Assembly (NCBI GenBank): GCA_016710525.1 | Contig: JADJVQ010000030.1 | Span: 1-64,000, forward strand | Length of the DNA: 64,000 nt | Reading direction: 5' to 3' | Source of the DNA: Burkholderiaceae bacterium | GTDB taxonomy: Bacteria; Pseudomonadota; Gammaproteobacteria; Burkholderiales; Burkholderiaceae_E | Part shown: piece by piece, positions 16,725 to 25,095 of the stretch | Numbering within the stretch: the stretch's first letter is position 1 | Layout: the number at the start of each line of letters is the position of its first letter | Translations under genes and position numbers: made by a program | The notes under the pieces: generated by a model | Told to the model about the DNA's origin: nothing | Database searches by the model: none | Seen by the model: the letters and a program-made list of their open reading frames with translations, nothing else

Positions 16725-17876
16725 TCAGGAGCTCGTGTCGGCGGCCCGCCGCATGCAGCGCTGATGGCGCTCGTCGACTCGCTGGGCGAACCAGTCCGTG
16801 GTCAGTTCGCGGGTGATCTTGGGGCTCTTGAGCTGGATGCGCGGCACCAGCGCCCGCGGCACCGGCCGGCCTTCGACCTGATCGGCAAGCTCGAACACTC
16901 GCGCAAACAGCGCCGTACGCGAAAACTGATGGGATTTGCCCTGCTCGAGCGCGGTGCGGATCGCATCGGGCCCGTGACCCATCCGCCCGCTGATGACTCG
17001 CACCGCGGCTTCGGTCGCGCCGATCGGCGCACCGCTGGCCGCGCCATGCGGGATCAGATCGCCATCGAGCGCGATCGGCACGCCGGAGGCGATGCTGACC
17101 GCGTTCTGGAACGCGGCATTGCGGCTGGCATAGTGGCCGGCGTTGAAATCGGCGAAACGATACAACGGGCGATCGTAGGCGGCCGGATAGTCCAGCAGAT
17201 GGGCGGTCCCGAAATACAGGCCACCGCGCCGGGTGAACACCTCGCGCCGGATGTTGTCGGTGCCTGGATACGGATACGGCCGCGTCCCGGCATGCGTCTG
17301 TGCGTAGGCGATGCTGACCTGCATCGGGCCCCCGGTGCGCACCGGATTGGCATCGCCGAAAAAACGGCGGCCCAGCGGGACCATGCCGATGAAATCCTCG
17401 AACACATCGCTCAGATCTTTTTCGGTGGTCGCCGCGTCGATGCGATCCGCGTAGCTTCGCCCGTCCGGCGACGTCAGCCGAAGCGCGGTGCGCACCACCA
17501 GGCTGGGCACCCCGGCCCGCTGCGCCTTGGCATCGATCTCCCGCCAGGCGATGGCGGCCAGGGCGGGCACCGACGGATTGGCGCGAAACGAGGACTCCTG
17601 CTCGACAATGGCGATGACCGCGCAGATGTTGGACACATTGACCGAGACCTGGATCGCCGACAGCCCGGCATAGATGTCGGTCGCCCAGCCCTGCCGATCG
17701 GTCACCCCGGCCGGCAGGGCCCGGGCAATCAGGACTTTGGCCTGGGTCGGCGACATCATGCTGCGCACCGGAACCGGATCGTCGCTGGCGCACCCGGCCA
17801 GCATCAGCCATCCGGCGAGCGCGCCGCACAGGCCGGCGGCCCTGATCAGCCCCCGATCCGTTGCCCGTCGGCTCAC
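16725..17876 (-). CDS. DUF1615 family lipoprotein
   Basis: The product has 383 residues starting at a GTG at 17876. A signal peptide ends in the lipobox LAGC (cysteine near residue 29), so it should be a lipoprotein. The body has the DUF1615 pattern, including AVIAIVEQESSFRANPSVPALA, which resembles the catalytic Glu-Ser-x-Phe region of lytic transglycosylases, and GPMQVSIAYAQ, which resembles their second motif. A cell-wall lytic role is therefore plausible but not proven for this family. It follows a DUF1232 gene by 16 bp and is read in the same direction as the IclR operon, with a 116-bp gap. Confidence 0.85.
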   Translation of the reverse strand: MSRRATDRGLIRAAGLCGALAGWLMLAGCASDDPVPVRSMMSPTQAKVLIARALPAGVTDRQGWATDIYAGLSAIQVSVNVSNICAVIAIVEQESSFRANPSVPALAAIAWREIDAKAQRAGVPSLVVRTALRLTSPDGRSYADRIDAATTEKDLSDVFEDFIGMVPLGRRFFGDANPVRTGGPMQVSIAYAQTHAGTRPYPYPGTDNIRREVFTRRGGLYFGTAHLLDYPAAYDRPLYRFADFNAGHYASRNAAFQNAVSIASGVPIALDGDLIPHGAASGAPIGATEAAVRVISGRMGHGPDAIRTALEQGKSHQFSRTALFARVFELADQVEGRPVPRALVPRIQLKSPKITRELTTDWFAQRVDERHQRCMRRAADTSS

Positions 17877-17892
17877 CGGGGAGCGGCCCGAG

Positions 17893-18231
17893 TCAGCGGG
17901 AACCGCGGACGAAACCGCGGGAATCGCGCGCAGAAGCAGCCGGCTTGCCGCCGGCCCAGAAGCCGGCCTGGCGTTCGACGTCGGCGCGGACGTCGGGCGG
18001 CAGGCGGTTGAGCAGCCAGCGGATCACCAGCGGCACGATCACGATGTCGTCCATCACGCCGAACAGCGGAACGAAGTCGGGAATCAGGTCGATCGGTGAA
18101 AAAAGATAGACCACGATGCCCAGCGTGCCCAGTTTCAGCCACCCGGGCGCGCGCGGATGGCGCAGCGCCATCCAGAGCAGCCTGGCGTCACCCCGAACCA
18201 CGGTCCACAGAACTGCCAGCCGCTTCCACAT
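17893..18231 (-). CDS. YkvA/DUF1232 family membrane protein
   Basis: The product has 112 residues. The diagnostic DUF1232 segment is VVYLFSPIDLIPDFVPLFG followed by MDDIVIVPLVIRWLLNRLP, with two hydrophobic segments. The function is unknown; the family is widespread and membrane-associated. It precedes the DUF1615 lipoprotein gene by 16 bp. The basic, serine-rich tail (ARDSRGFVRGSR) is not conserved in the family. Confidence 0.88.
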   Translation of the reverse strand: MWKRLAVLWTVVRGDARLLWMALRHPRAPGWLKLGTLGIVVYLFSPIDLIPDFVPLFGVMDDIVIVPLVIRWLLNRLPPDVRADVERQAGFWAGGKPAASARDSRGFVRGSR

Positions 18232-18361
18232 GCGAGATCTCCGGGTTGCACGACGAGCCAGTCCCCCTAACGCGCGAAACCCGCGCGCGATGACAGAGGG
18301 CCCCGCATTCGACGTCGGTCAGCATTGGCGAAGGCTCCTGACATTCAGGCGGGTCGCTATT

Positions 18362-18393
18362 GGGACACCTGCCGCCGGGGACACCTGCCGCCG
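18362..18393 (+). repeat. Tandem 16-bp duplication
   Basis: Two exact copies of GGGACACCTGCCGCCG lie side by side in the 275-bp gap between the DUF1232 gene and the alkyl sulfatase. No gene is supported in this gap. Confidence 0.7.
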
Positions 18394-18506
18394 CCCGATC
18401 CGCCTGCCTCTTGCGCGCCCTTCGCAACGTCGTCCCGTATGCCCATGCGCCACCGACATCAAGGCACGGCTCATCAGCAGGCGGCCGGGCTCCCGGGAAC
18501 CTCGCG

Positions 18507-20430
18507 TCAGGGCTCGAGGATATTGAACATCGGCACGAATGAATCCAGCGTGGCGAACAGCGACGCCACCGCGCCCTGATCGCCGGTCACGGTCATCAAT
18601 CCGTGTTCGAGGGCCTGCGTGAAGGTCTGCCCGGCCACCAGCAGCGCAGCCAGACCCTTGCGATCCATCGTGATGGTGGCCTGGGCACGCACGCCGTGTG
18701 ACCCTGGTCCGTGGCTGAGCGCGCAGTGGCTGAGCGTCAGGCGATGGCCCTCGCCCTCGCCCGCCATCCGCCAGTCCAGCCGCAGTGCAAGGCCGGCGGC
18801 CTTTTCGCCATTGACGCGGATCGCCAGATAGTCGAAGAACATCGGCATCGGCAGCATGGCCACGACCCGCGGCATCACGCCGCCCTGCGCCCCGGCGGTG
18901 ACTTCGGCGCGCCGTGGCGCAGTTCCTTGGCGCCCAGCAGGTAGGCATTGCGCCAGGTCGACGACTCGCTCTGGTAGCCCAACTGCTCAAGCGCATCGGC
19001 GCCCAGTTCGCGGGCCTCTCGATTGGCCGGATCGGCGAACACGACGTGATGGGTGACCTGCACGACCCAGCGATAGTCCCCCGCATCGAAGTCGCGCCGG
19101 GCGCGCGACAGCACCGCGTCGGCACCGCCCATGTATTCCAGATACTTGACCGCTTCACCCTGGGGCGACAGCGGATTGAGGTTGACCGGATTGCCGTCGT
19201 AGGGCCCGAGGTAATGGGCGTACACGGCCCGCACGTTGTGCGCGATGGCCCCGTAGTACGGACGGGTGTGCCAGGCGCCGCGCAGCGACGCGGGCATCGT
19301 GAAGCCTTCGGCGATCTCGTTGGGCGTGAGGCCATGGCTCATCAGGCGCAGCGTCTGGTCGTGCAGGTACCGGTACATGTCGCGCTGCTCTTCGATGAAG
19401 CGGCGCACCTTGGCCTGGCCCCAGGTCGGCCAGTGATGCTGCGCGATGCAGATGTCGGTCTGATCGATGAACGCATCCAGCGCCTGGTCCAGGTACTTCG
19501 ACCAGGCCAGCGAATCGCGGGTCTTGGCGCCTCGGATCGGGCACAGGTTGTGCATCGTGTGGCAGCCGTTCTCGGCGAGGTTCAGCACCCGTTCCTGCGG
19601 GAAGAAGAAGTTCATTTCCGCCGGCGCCTCGGTTTCGGGCGTGAGCTGGAAGACGATCTCGAAACCGTCGATCACGTGACGTTCGGTCGGCTCGCGGATG
19701 ATCATGTTGGGTGCGATCAGGCTGACGGTGCCTCGTCCCGACACCTTGCCCAGACCGCTGTCGACGTGCGAGCGCGGACCGCGTTCCAGCGTCGGGCCGA
19801 ACTGGAACATCGCGCGCCGGCGCATCGGCACCCCGGCCAGGATGTTCTCGGAGATCGCCTCGTGCATGAACCCGTCGGGCGCGATCACCTGCACTTCGCC
19901 GCTGGCACCTTGCTCCGGGGTCATCACCCCCTCGACACCGCCGTAGTGATCGACGTGGCTGTGCGAATAGATCACCGCCTTGACGGGGCGATCGCCGCGA
20001 TGCCGCCGGTACAGCGCCAGGCCTGCCGCGGCGGCCTCGGTCACGGTGAGCGGGTCGATGAGGATCAGCCCGCTGTCGCCCTCCAGAATGGTCATGTTGG
20101 CCAGATCGAAGCCGCGCACCTGATACACCCGCTCGGTCACCTTGAACAGGCCGTGCAGGTTGTTCAGCCGGGCATGGCGCCACAGGCTGGGATTGACGGA
20201 ATCGGGTGCGTTTTCGTCATCGAGGAAGCTGAACCCGACAGGTCCCAGATCACATTGCCCTTGGCGTTTTCGATGCGCGCATCGGGAATGCTGCCGACCA
20301 GGCCGCGCCGCGCATCGTCGAACGATGCCTTGTCCGAGAAATCCAGCTCGGAGAACACCGCTCGATTGACACAGCAGGTGTGGGACGAAGCAGGCTTGAG
20401 AATCGATCCGAGGTCGGGTGAGGTGCTCAT
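18507..20430 (-). pseudogene. Alkyl/aryl-sulfatase (SdsA/BDS1 type), two frameshifts
   Basis: Three reading frames together give a normal family member of about 640 residues. The N-terminus (MSTSPDLGSILKP to GNVIWDLS) starts at 20430. The middle (from FSFLDDENAPD) carries the metallo-beta-lactamase site SHSHVDHYGGVEG and the NCHTMHNLCPIRGAKTRDSL and AQHHWPTWG metal motifs. The C-terminal SCP2-like domain (MPRVVAMLPMPMFFDYLAIR) ends at 18507. Breaks fall at about 20235 and 18903; each is repaired by adding one G, beside GGG or GG. The enzyme hydrolyses alkyl sulfates such as dodecyl sulfate to alcohol and sulfate. Its ATG overlaps the esterase stop (ATGA). No clear signal peptide is present. 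Confidence 0.85.
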
Positions 20431-21430
20431 TCAAGCCTCCAGCAGCATGCGCAGATGGGGGTCCGCACGCGGCGGCCCAAGGTTTCCCCGTCGGCCGCCC
20501 ACTGGCGGTCGCAGCATCCGCAGGTCGGCTCGCCCCGACGGCTTTCCTCGGCGGCTGCGAATGCCCCCAGGCCGAAGTCGCCGTGGATGGTCCCTCGATC
20601 ACCCGCACCCCTGCGGCGCGCAGGGCTTGCGCATAGGCCATGCCTTCGTCGCGCAGCGGATCGTACTGGGCAGTGCACAGCACGGTGGGCGGCAGTCCGG
20701 CGAGGCTGGCGGCCAGCAGCGGCGAGACCCGGGGATCATGCGCCTGATCGGGCTGCGCCAGATAGTGATCGGCGAACCATTGCATCACCGCAAGCGACAA
20801 GAAGTAGCCCTCGCGGTTCTGCTCGCGAGACGGATAGCGCCGATTGGCATGGACATTGCGAAAGTTGCCCACGACATCGGTGACCGGGTAGACGAGCAGT
20901 TGCGCGGCCAGCTTCAGGCTGCCATCGCGCGCAGCCAGCGCCACCACCGCGGCCAGGTTGCCACCCGCGCTGTCGCCCGCCACCGCCAGCGGCTGTCCGA
21001 ACCCTCCGAAGTCGCCCTGGCGCGAGGCAACCTGGCGGGCCGCGGCCAGCGCATCGTCGAAGGCCGCCGGAAACGGCGCCTCGGGCGGGCGCCGGTAGTG
21101 CACGCTGACGACCGTGCAGTCGAGTTCGATGGCCAGTGTGCGGGCCGCCCGATCGTGGGTGTCCAGGTCACCGGCCACCCAACCGCCCCCGTGGTAGTAG
21201 ACGACGGTGGGCGCGGGCGTGCGCGACGTGCGATAGATGCGCACCGGAATCTCACCGCCAGGTCCTGGCAGCGCGGCATCTTCGACCGAACCCGGCTGCG
21301 GCAACGGGATGTCGTTGCGCGCCGCCGCCAGCGCCCGCATCGATTCGCGCGCATTGACCGGTGTGAGGTTCGGCACGTCCTGCAGCGGCATCAGGGGAAT
21401 GATTCGCGCAATGTCGGCGTCCAGGGGCAT
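20427..21430 (-). pseudogene. Alpha/beta hydrolase fold-3 esterase (HSL family), frameshifted at the catalytic His
   Basis: From the ATG at 21430 the hormone-sensitive-lipase-type hydrolase reads well: YYHGGGWVAGDLDTHDR is the oxyanion-hole HGGGW, and AVAGDSAGGNLAAVVAL carries the nucleophile (GDSAGG). DPLRDEGMAYA gives the acid. The frame breaks at about 20593, just before the catalytic histidine, which is found one frame over (TIHGDFGLGAF). Adding one base at the GGG run repairs it. The last ~40 residues are uncertain and may contain a second error. The natural product would be ~320 residues and cleave carboxylesters. It lies between a Bug receptor and an alkyl sulfatase in one operon. Confidence 0.82.
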
Positions 21431-21446
21431 GGGCTGTCTCCAGTTT

Positions 21447-22487
21447 TCAGTTGTCGAGCTTGATGTCGAGTTGCTTGAGCAGGCCCGCGAAGTAGGCCAT
21501 GTCGTTGGCCACTTGCGGACCAAATTGGGCTGCAGGCAGGAAGTCGGGAAACAGGCCGAGCGCGAGCAGCTTGCGATTGACCTCGGGATCGCGGCCGATG
21601 CGTTCGATCTCGGTGTTCAGGCGCTCGACGATGTCGCGCGGCAGGTCCTTGGGACCGAACATCCCGAACCAGCTGCGCCGGGAAAACCCCTGCAGGTCGA
21701 TGCCCAGCTCCTCGATCGTCGGCACGTCCGGGAACTCGGGGTGGCGACGACCGCCCAGCGCTGCCGCTGCGGTCACTTTGCCGGCGCGCACCTGCGGCAG
21801 GATGAAAGGATCGAACACCACCGCGATGCGACCGGCGAACAGATCCCCCACGCCATCGACGATGCTCTTGTAAGGCACGTGCAGCAGCTTGACCCCGGTG
21901 GCCTGCTGCAGCACCTCGCCGGTCAAGTGGGTGATGGTGCCCACCCCGGAGCTGCCGAAGGCATACTTGCCCGGACTCTCGCGGGCGAGCTTCAGGAATT
22001 CCGGCAGGGTCTTGGCCGGGATCGCCGGCGACAGCGACAGCATGCCCAGCGCGCCCGACAGCCGAGCGATCGCGGTGAAATCCCGGATCGGGTCGTAGGG
22101 CGTCTTGCGGGTGACCGGAGTGATCGCAGCCACGGCCGTGGGCGCCACCATCAGCGTGTGGCCATCGCTGGCCGATTGCGCCAGCGCGCCAGCCGCCAAG
22201 GTGCCCGAGGCGCCCGGCCGGTTCTCGATCACGAAGGGCTGGCCCAGCGCGATGGCGAGCTTTTCGGCGACGATGCGGGCCGCGTTGTCCGCCGAGCCTC
22301 CGGCGCCATACGGAACGAGCACTCGCACCGGACGCGAGGGATAGGCCGGCTGGGCCTGCGAGCGGGCGGGCAGGCCCAGGGCCAGCGCGCCTCCGGCCAG
22401 CAGCGCGGCGCCCGCGCGGCGGCGGCCAGGCCGCACCGCGGCCAATGCGGATGAACCCGACAGCGCGGGCAAGGAGCGGCGAATCAT
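21447..22487 (-). CDS. Bug/TctC family tripartite tricarboxylate transporter substrate-binding protein
   Basis: The product has 346 residues. The ATG at 22487 overlaps the stop of the acyl-CoA ligase (ATGA). An arginine-rich N-terminus (RPGRRRAGAALLAGG) and hydrophobic run end at SQAQP; the RR could suggest Tat export. The mature part has the family motifs YPSRPVRVLVPYGAGGSADN, ENRPGASGTLAAGALA and LLHVPYKSIVDGVGDLFAG. It should bind an acid in the periplasm. Its place between an acyl-CoA ligase and an esterase plus sulfatase suggests the ligand is a substrate or product of these enzymes. No membrane subunits are linked. Confidence 0.92.
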   Translation of the reverse strand: MIRRSLPALSGSSALAAVRPGRRRAGAALLAGGALALGLPARSQAQPAYPSRPVRVLVPYGAGGSADNAARIVAEKLAIALGQPFVIENRPGASGTLAAGALAQSASDGHTLMVAPTAVAAITPVTRKTPYDPIRDFTAIARLSGALGMLSLSPAIPAKTLPEFLKLARESPGKYAFGSSGVGTITHLTGEVLQQATGVKLLHVPYKSIVDGVGDLFAGRIAVVFDPFILPQVRAGKVTAAAALGGRRHPEFPDVPTIEELGIDLQGFSRRSWFGMFGPKDLPRDIVERLNTEIERIGRDPEVNRKLLALGLFPDFLPAAQFGPQVANDMAYFAGLLKQLDIKLDN

Positions 22488-24205
22488 GCGGTGGATTCCT
22501 TTTCTTGAAGCAGGCGCCAGAGCACCTTGCCCGAGCCCGACTTGGGCAGCGCATCGACGAATTCGACCCTGCGCGGGACTTTGTAGGCGGCCATCCGCTT
22601 GCGCGCCCAGGCTTCGAGCCCGGCCGCGTCCAGTTTGCCCGCCGAATCCGCGCGCAGCACGACGACAGCCTTGACGGTCTCGCCACGGTAGTCGTCGTGC
22701 ATGGCGATGACGCAGGCCTCCTGGATGTCCGGATGCTGGTAAAGCATGTTCTCGACCTCCGCCGGCCAGACCTTGTAGCCGCTGGCATTGATCATGCGCT
22801 TGAGGCGATCGGTGATGAAGAAATAGCCGTCTTCGTCGATCCGCCCGAGGTCGCCCGTGCGAAAGAATCGCCTGCCATCGAGCTCGAGGAACACGGCCTC
22901 GGTGGCCTCGGGCCGCCGCCAATAGCCCTTGAACACCGGCGGGCCGTGGATGACGATCTCGCCGGACTGGCCCTGGGGCACCTCGAGCAGCGTGTCCGGG
23001 TCGATCACCCGGGCGTCGATGCCCACGTAGGGAATACCGAGGCACTGCAGCTTGGCCGCATCCGGCGGGTTGCTGTGCGAAGGCGCGGCGGTTTCGGTCA
23101 GTCCGTACCCTTCGACATAGTCCAGTCCGTAGAGGGCCTTCAGGCGCTCGGCCACCGCCTGCGGCATCGCGGCCCCGCCGCCGCCGATGTAGCGCAGGCT
23201 CGACAGATCGAAGCTCGCGAAGTTGGGGCTGCCCAGCAGGTCGATGATCATCGTGGGGATGTTGACCCAGGAACTCACCTGGTGGCGCGAGATGAGCCGT
23301 CCGGCCAGTTCGCGATCCCAGCGCGGCAGCAGGATCGTGGTGGCGCCCGCGCAGATCGGCGCGTGCATGCTGAACAGCATGCCGGTGATGTGGAACATCG
23401 GCACCACTCCGAGCATCACGTCGGCGGCACTGACGCCGTTCCAGACCTGCGACGCATGCACGTTGTGGCCGATCGTGCGGTGCGTGTGCATGCAGCCCTT
23501 GGGCTGGCCGGTGGTGCCCGAGGTGTAGCACAAGGCCATCAGGTCATCGGCATCACTGACGTAGTCTGGCGCGTCGAAGGGCGCGGCCATCGCGTCGCGC
23601 CAGTGCAGTGCCCAGGACGGCATATCCGCGGCGGGCCGCAGCCAGGCCTGCCAGGCTGCGGGCGGGGCGTCTTCGGGCGCGAGCTCCGTGGGCATGGCAT
23701 CGGTGTAGTCGGCCACCAGCAGCCGCTCCAGTCGCGCGTCGGGCGGGAGCAGCGACTGCGCACGCCCGAACTCCGCCACCAGATCGGCCGCGCCGATCGC
23801 CAGGCGCGCCTGCGAATCGGCAATGTAGTGGGCGAACTCCTCGCCTCGACTCATGGGATTGGCCGGCACGATGACCGCACGCAGTCGCAGCAGCGCATAG
23901 AAGGCAATCACGTTCTGCGGCGAGTTTTGCAGGGCCAGCACGACCCGATCCCCTTGGCGCACGCCGGCCTTCTCGTGCAGCCAGCCCGCCAGTCGCAGGG
24001 CCTGTGCGCGCAGCTGCGCAAAACCGAGCGCTAGGCCGAAAAACACGAAAGCCGGTTTGTCCGGATAGCGGCGCGCGGAAATGTCCAGGTTGTCCCACAG
24101 CGTAGTCTGGGCCGCCGGCAGGTCGTAGGGCACCCGACGCGGCCAGAAGCGGCGGTGCGGCGCGATCCGGGAGGTGCCTTGGCCAAGCGCCGCGGGCGTC
24201 GACAT
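22484..24205 (-). CDS. Acyl-CoA synthetase (AMP-dependent ligase, long-chain fatty-acid type)
   Basis: The product has 573 residues from the ATG at 24205, behind GGAGAACATT. The AMP-binding core motif LCYTSGTTGQPKGCMHTHR lies near residue 233. Later motifs are YVEGYGLTETAA, the GDLGRIDEDGYFFITDRLKRMI adenylation hinge, and the C-terminal catalytic lysine in KSGSGKVLWR. It activates a carboxylic acid with ATP and CoA; by similarity a medium- or long-chain fatty acid. It is the first gene of the operon with Bug receptor, esterase and alkyl sulfatase. The divergent space to queC holds an inverted repeat that may be its operator. Confidence 0.92.
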   Translation of the reverse strand: MSTPAALGQGTSRIAPHRRFWPRRVPYDLPAAQTTLWDNLDISARRYPDKPAFVFFGLALGFAQLRAQALRLAGWLHEKAGVRQGDRVVLALQNSPQNVIAFYALLRLRAVIVPANPMSRGEEFAHYIADSQARLAIGAADLVAEFGRAQSLLPPDARLERLLVADYTDAMPTELAPEDAPPAAWQAWLRPAADMPSWALHWRDAMAAPFDAPDYVSDADDLMALCYTSGTTGQPKGCMHTHRTIGHNVHASQVWNGVSAADVMLGVVPMFHITGMLFSMHAPICAGATTILLPRWDRELAGRLISRHQVSSWVNIPTMIIDLLGSPNFASFDLSSLRYIGGGGAAMPQAVAERLKALYGLDYVEGYGLTETAAPSHSNPPDAAKLQCLGIPYVGIDARVIDPDTLLEVPQGQSGEIVIHGPPVFKGYWRRPEATEAVFLELDGRRFFRTGDLGRIDEDGYFFITDRLKRMINASGYKVWPAEVENMLYQHPDIQEACVIAMHDDYRGETVKAVVVLRADSAGKLDAAGLEAWARKRMAAYKVPRRVEFVDALPKSGSGKVLWRLLQEKESTA

Positions 24206-24253
24206 GTGAATGTTCTCCAGACGAGAAAGGGACTTGATGCCAGAAACGAAAGG

Positions 24254-24300
24254 CGATGATACGGCGCGCGCATGCCCGTCTCAAAAGGCACGTATCATCG
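24254..24300. promoter_or_regulatory. 10-bp inverted repeat between divergent acyl-CoA ligase and queC
   Basis: CGATGATACG (24254-24263) and CGTATCATCG (24291-24300) are exact inverted copies 27 bp apart. They lie 48-95 bp upstream of the ligase start and just before queC. The arms are AT-richer than the surroundings. A dimeric repressor site for the catabolic operon or a loop structure are both possible. Confidence 0.45.
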
Positions 24301-24323
24301 AATGAACCCCGCATCCGTCATCG

Positions 24324-25067
24324 ATGACACCCGCATTGCCCGCCCGTTCCCGAGCGATCGTCCTGTTTTCAGGCGGCCAGGACTCGACCACCTGCGTGGC
24401 CTGGGCATTGGCACGATTTGAGTCTGTCGAAACCATCGGATTCGACTATGGTCAGCGCCATGCGGTCGAACTGCAGTGCCGCGAGCCGGTACTGGCCGGC
24501 CTGCGGGCCATGCGCCCTGAATGGTCGCAACGGCTGGGGGCGGACCATCTGCTCGATCTGAAGATGCTCGGCCAGATCAGCGACACCGCCCTCACCCGCG
24601 ACACCCAGATCGTCTTCGAGCGCAACGGCCTGCCCAGCACCTTCGTGCCCGGGCGCAATCTGATCTTCCTGAACTTCGCGGCCGCCACCGCCTACCGCCG
24701 CGGCGCGGGCGTGCTGGTGGGTGGCATGTGCGAAACCGACTTCTCGGGCTACCCAGACTGCCGCGACAACACCATCAAGGCGACCCAGGTCGCGCTTTCC
24801 CTGGGCCTCGACTGCCCGATGGTCATCGAGACCCCGCTGATGTGGATCGACAAGGCCGCCACCTGGCAGCTCGCGCACACGCTGGGCGGCGAAGCGCTGA
24901 TCGAACTGATCCGCGAGCACACCCACACCTGCTACCTGGGCGATCGCACGATGCGACATCCATGGGGCTATGGTTGTGCCCACTGCCCGGCCTGTGCCTT
25001 GCGTGCCCGGGGCTATCAGACCTATCTCGAGCAAAAACACACGTCCGCACCGCTGGCGTTGCGGTAA
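24324..25067 (+). CDS. queC: 7-cyano-7-deazaguanine synthase QueC
   Basis: The product has 247 residues. Residues ~15-22 are the PP-loop FSGGQDST of N-type ATP pyrophosphatases. The zinc site is formed by cysteines near the C-terminus, in HTCYLGD and GCAHCPACALRARGY. PGRNLIFLNFAAATAYRRGA is also diagnostic. QueC converts 7-carboxy-7-deazaguanine to preQ0 in queuosine synthesis, using ATP and ammonia. The variant lengths (HTHTCYLGD and RHPWGYGC) are typical of proteobacterial QueC. No other queuosine gene is adjacent. The next gene starts 29 bp downstream and may be co-transcribed. Confidence 0.95.
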   Translation: MTPALPARSRAIVLFSGGQDSTTCVAWALARFESVETIGFDYGQRHAVELQCREPVLAGLRAMRPEWSQRLGADHLLDLKMLGQISDTALTRDTQIVFERNGLPSTFVPGRNLIFLNFAAATAYRRGAGVLVGGMCETDFSGYPDCRDNTIKATQVALSLGLDCPMVIETPLMWIDKAATWQLAHTLGGEALIELIREHTHTCYLGDRTMRHPWGYGCAHCPACALRARGYQTYLEQKHTSAPLALR

Positions 25068-25095
25068 ACCGAACCGTACATTCAAAGGAAAACGC

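Noticed and set aside
18232..18506. A possible second insertion-sequence end around the GGGGACACC doublet
   Set aside because: The translated pieces do not clearly match any transposase and no inverted repeat pair could be defined.
18914..21463. An 849-codon plus-strand frame opposite sulfatase and esterase
   Set aside because: Same shadow effect; no recognisable motif and the opposite strand carries clear catalytic motifs.
18875..21523. A continuous 882-codon frame joining an esterase and an alkyl sulfatase
   Set aside because: The junction reads through out-of-frame sequence; both genes have their correct ends in other frames and an ATGA junction at 20427-20430.
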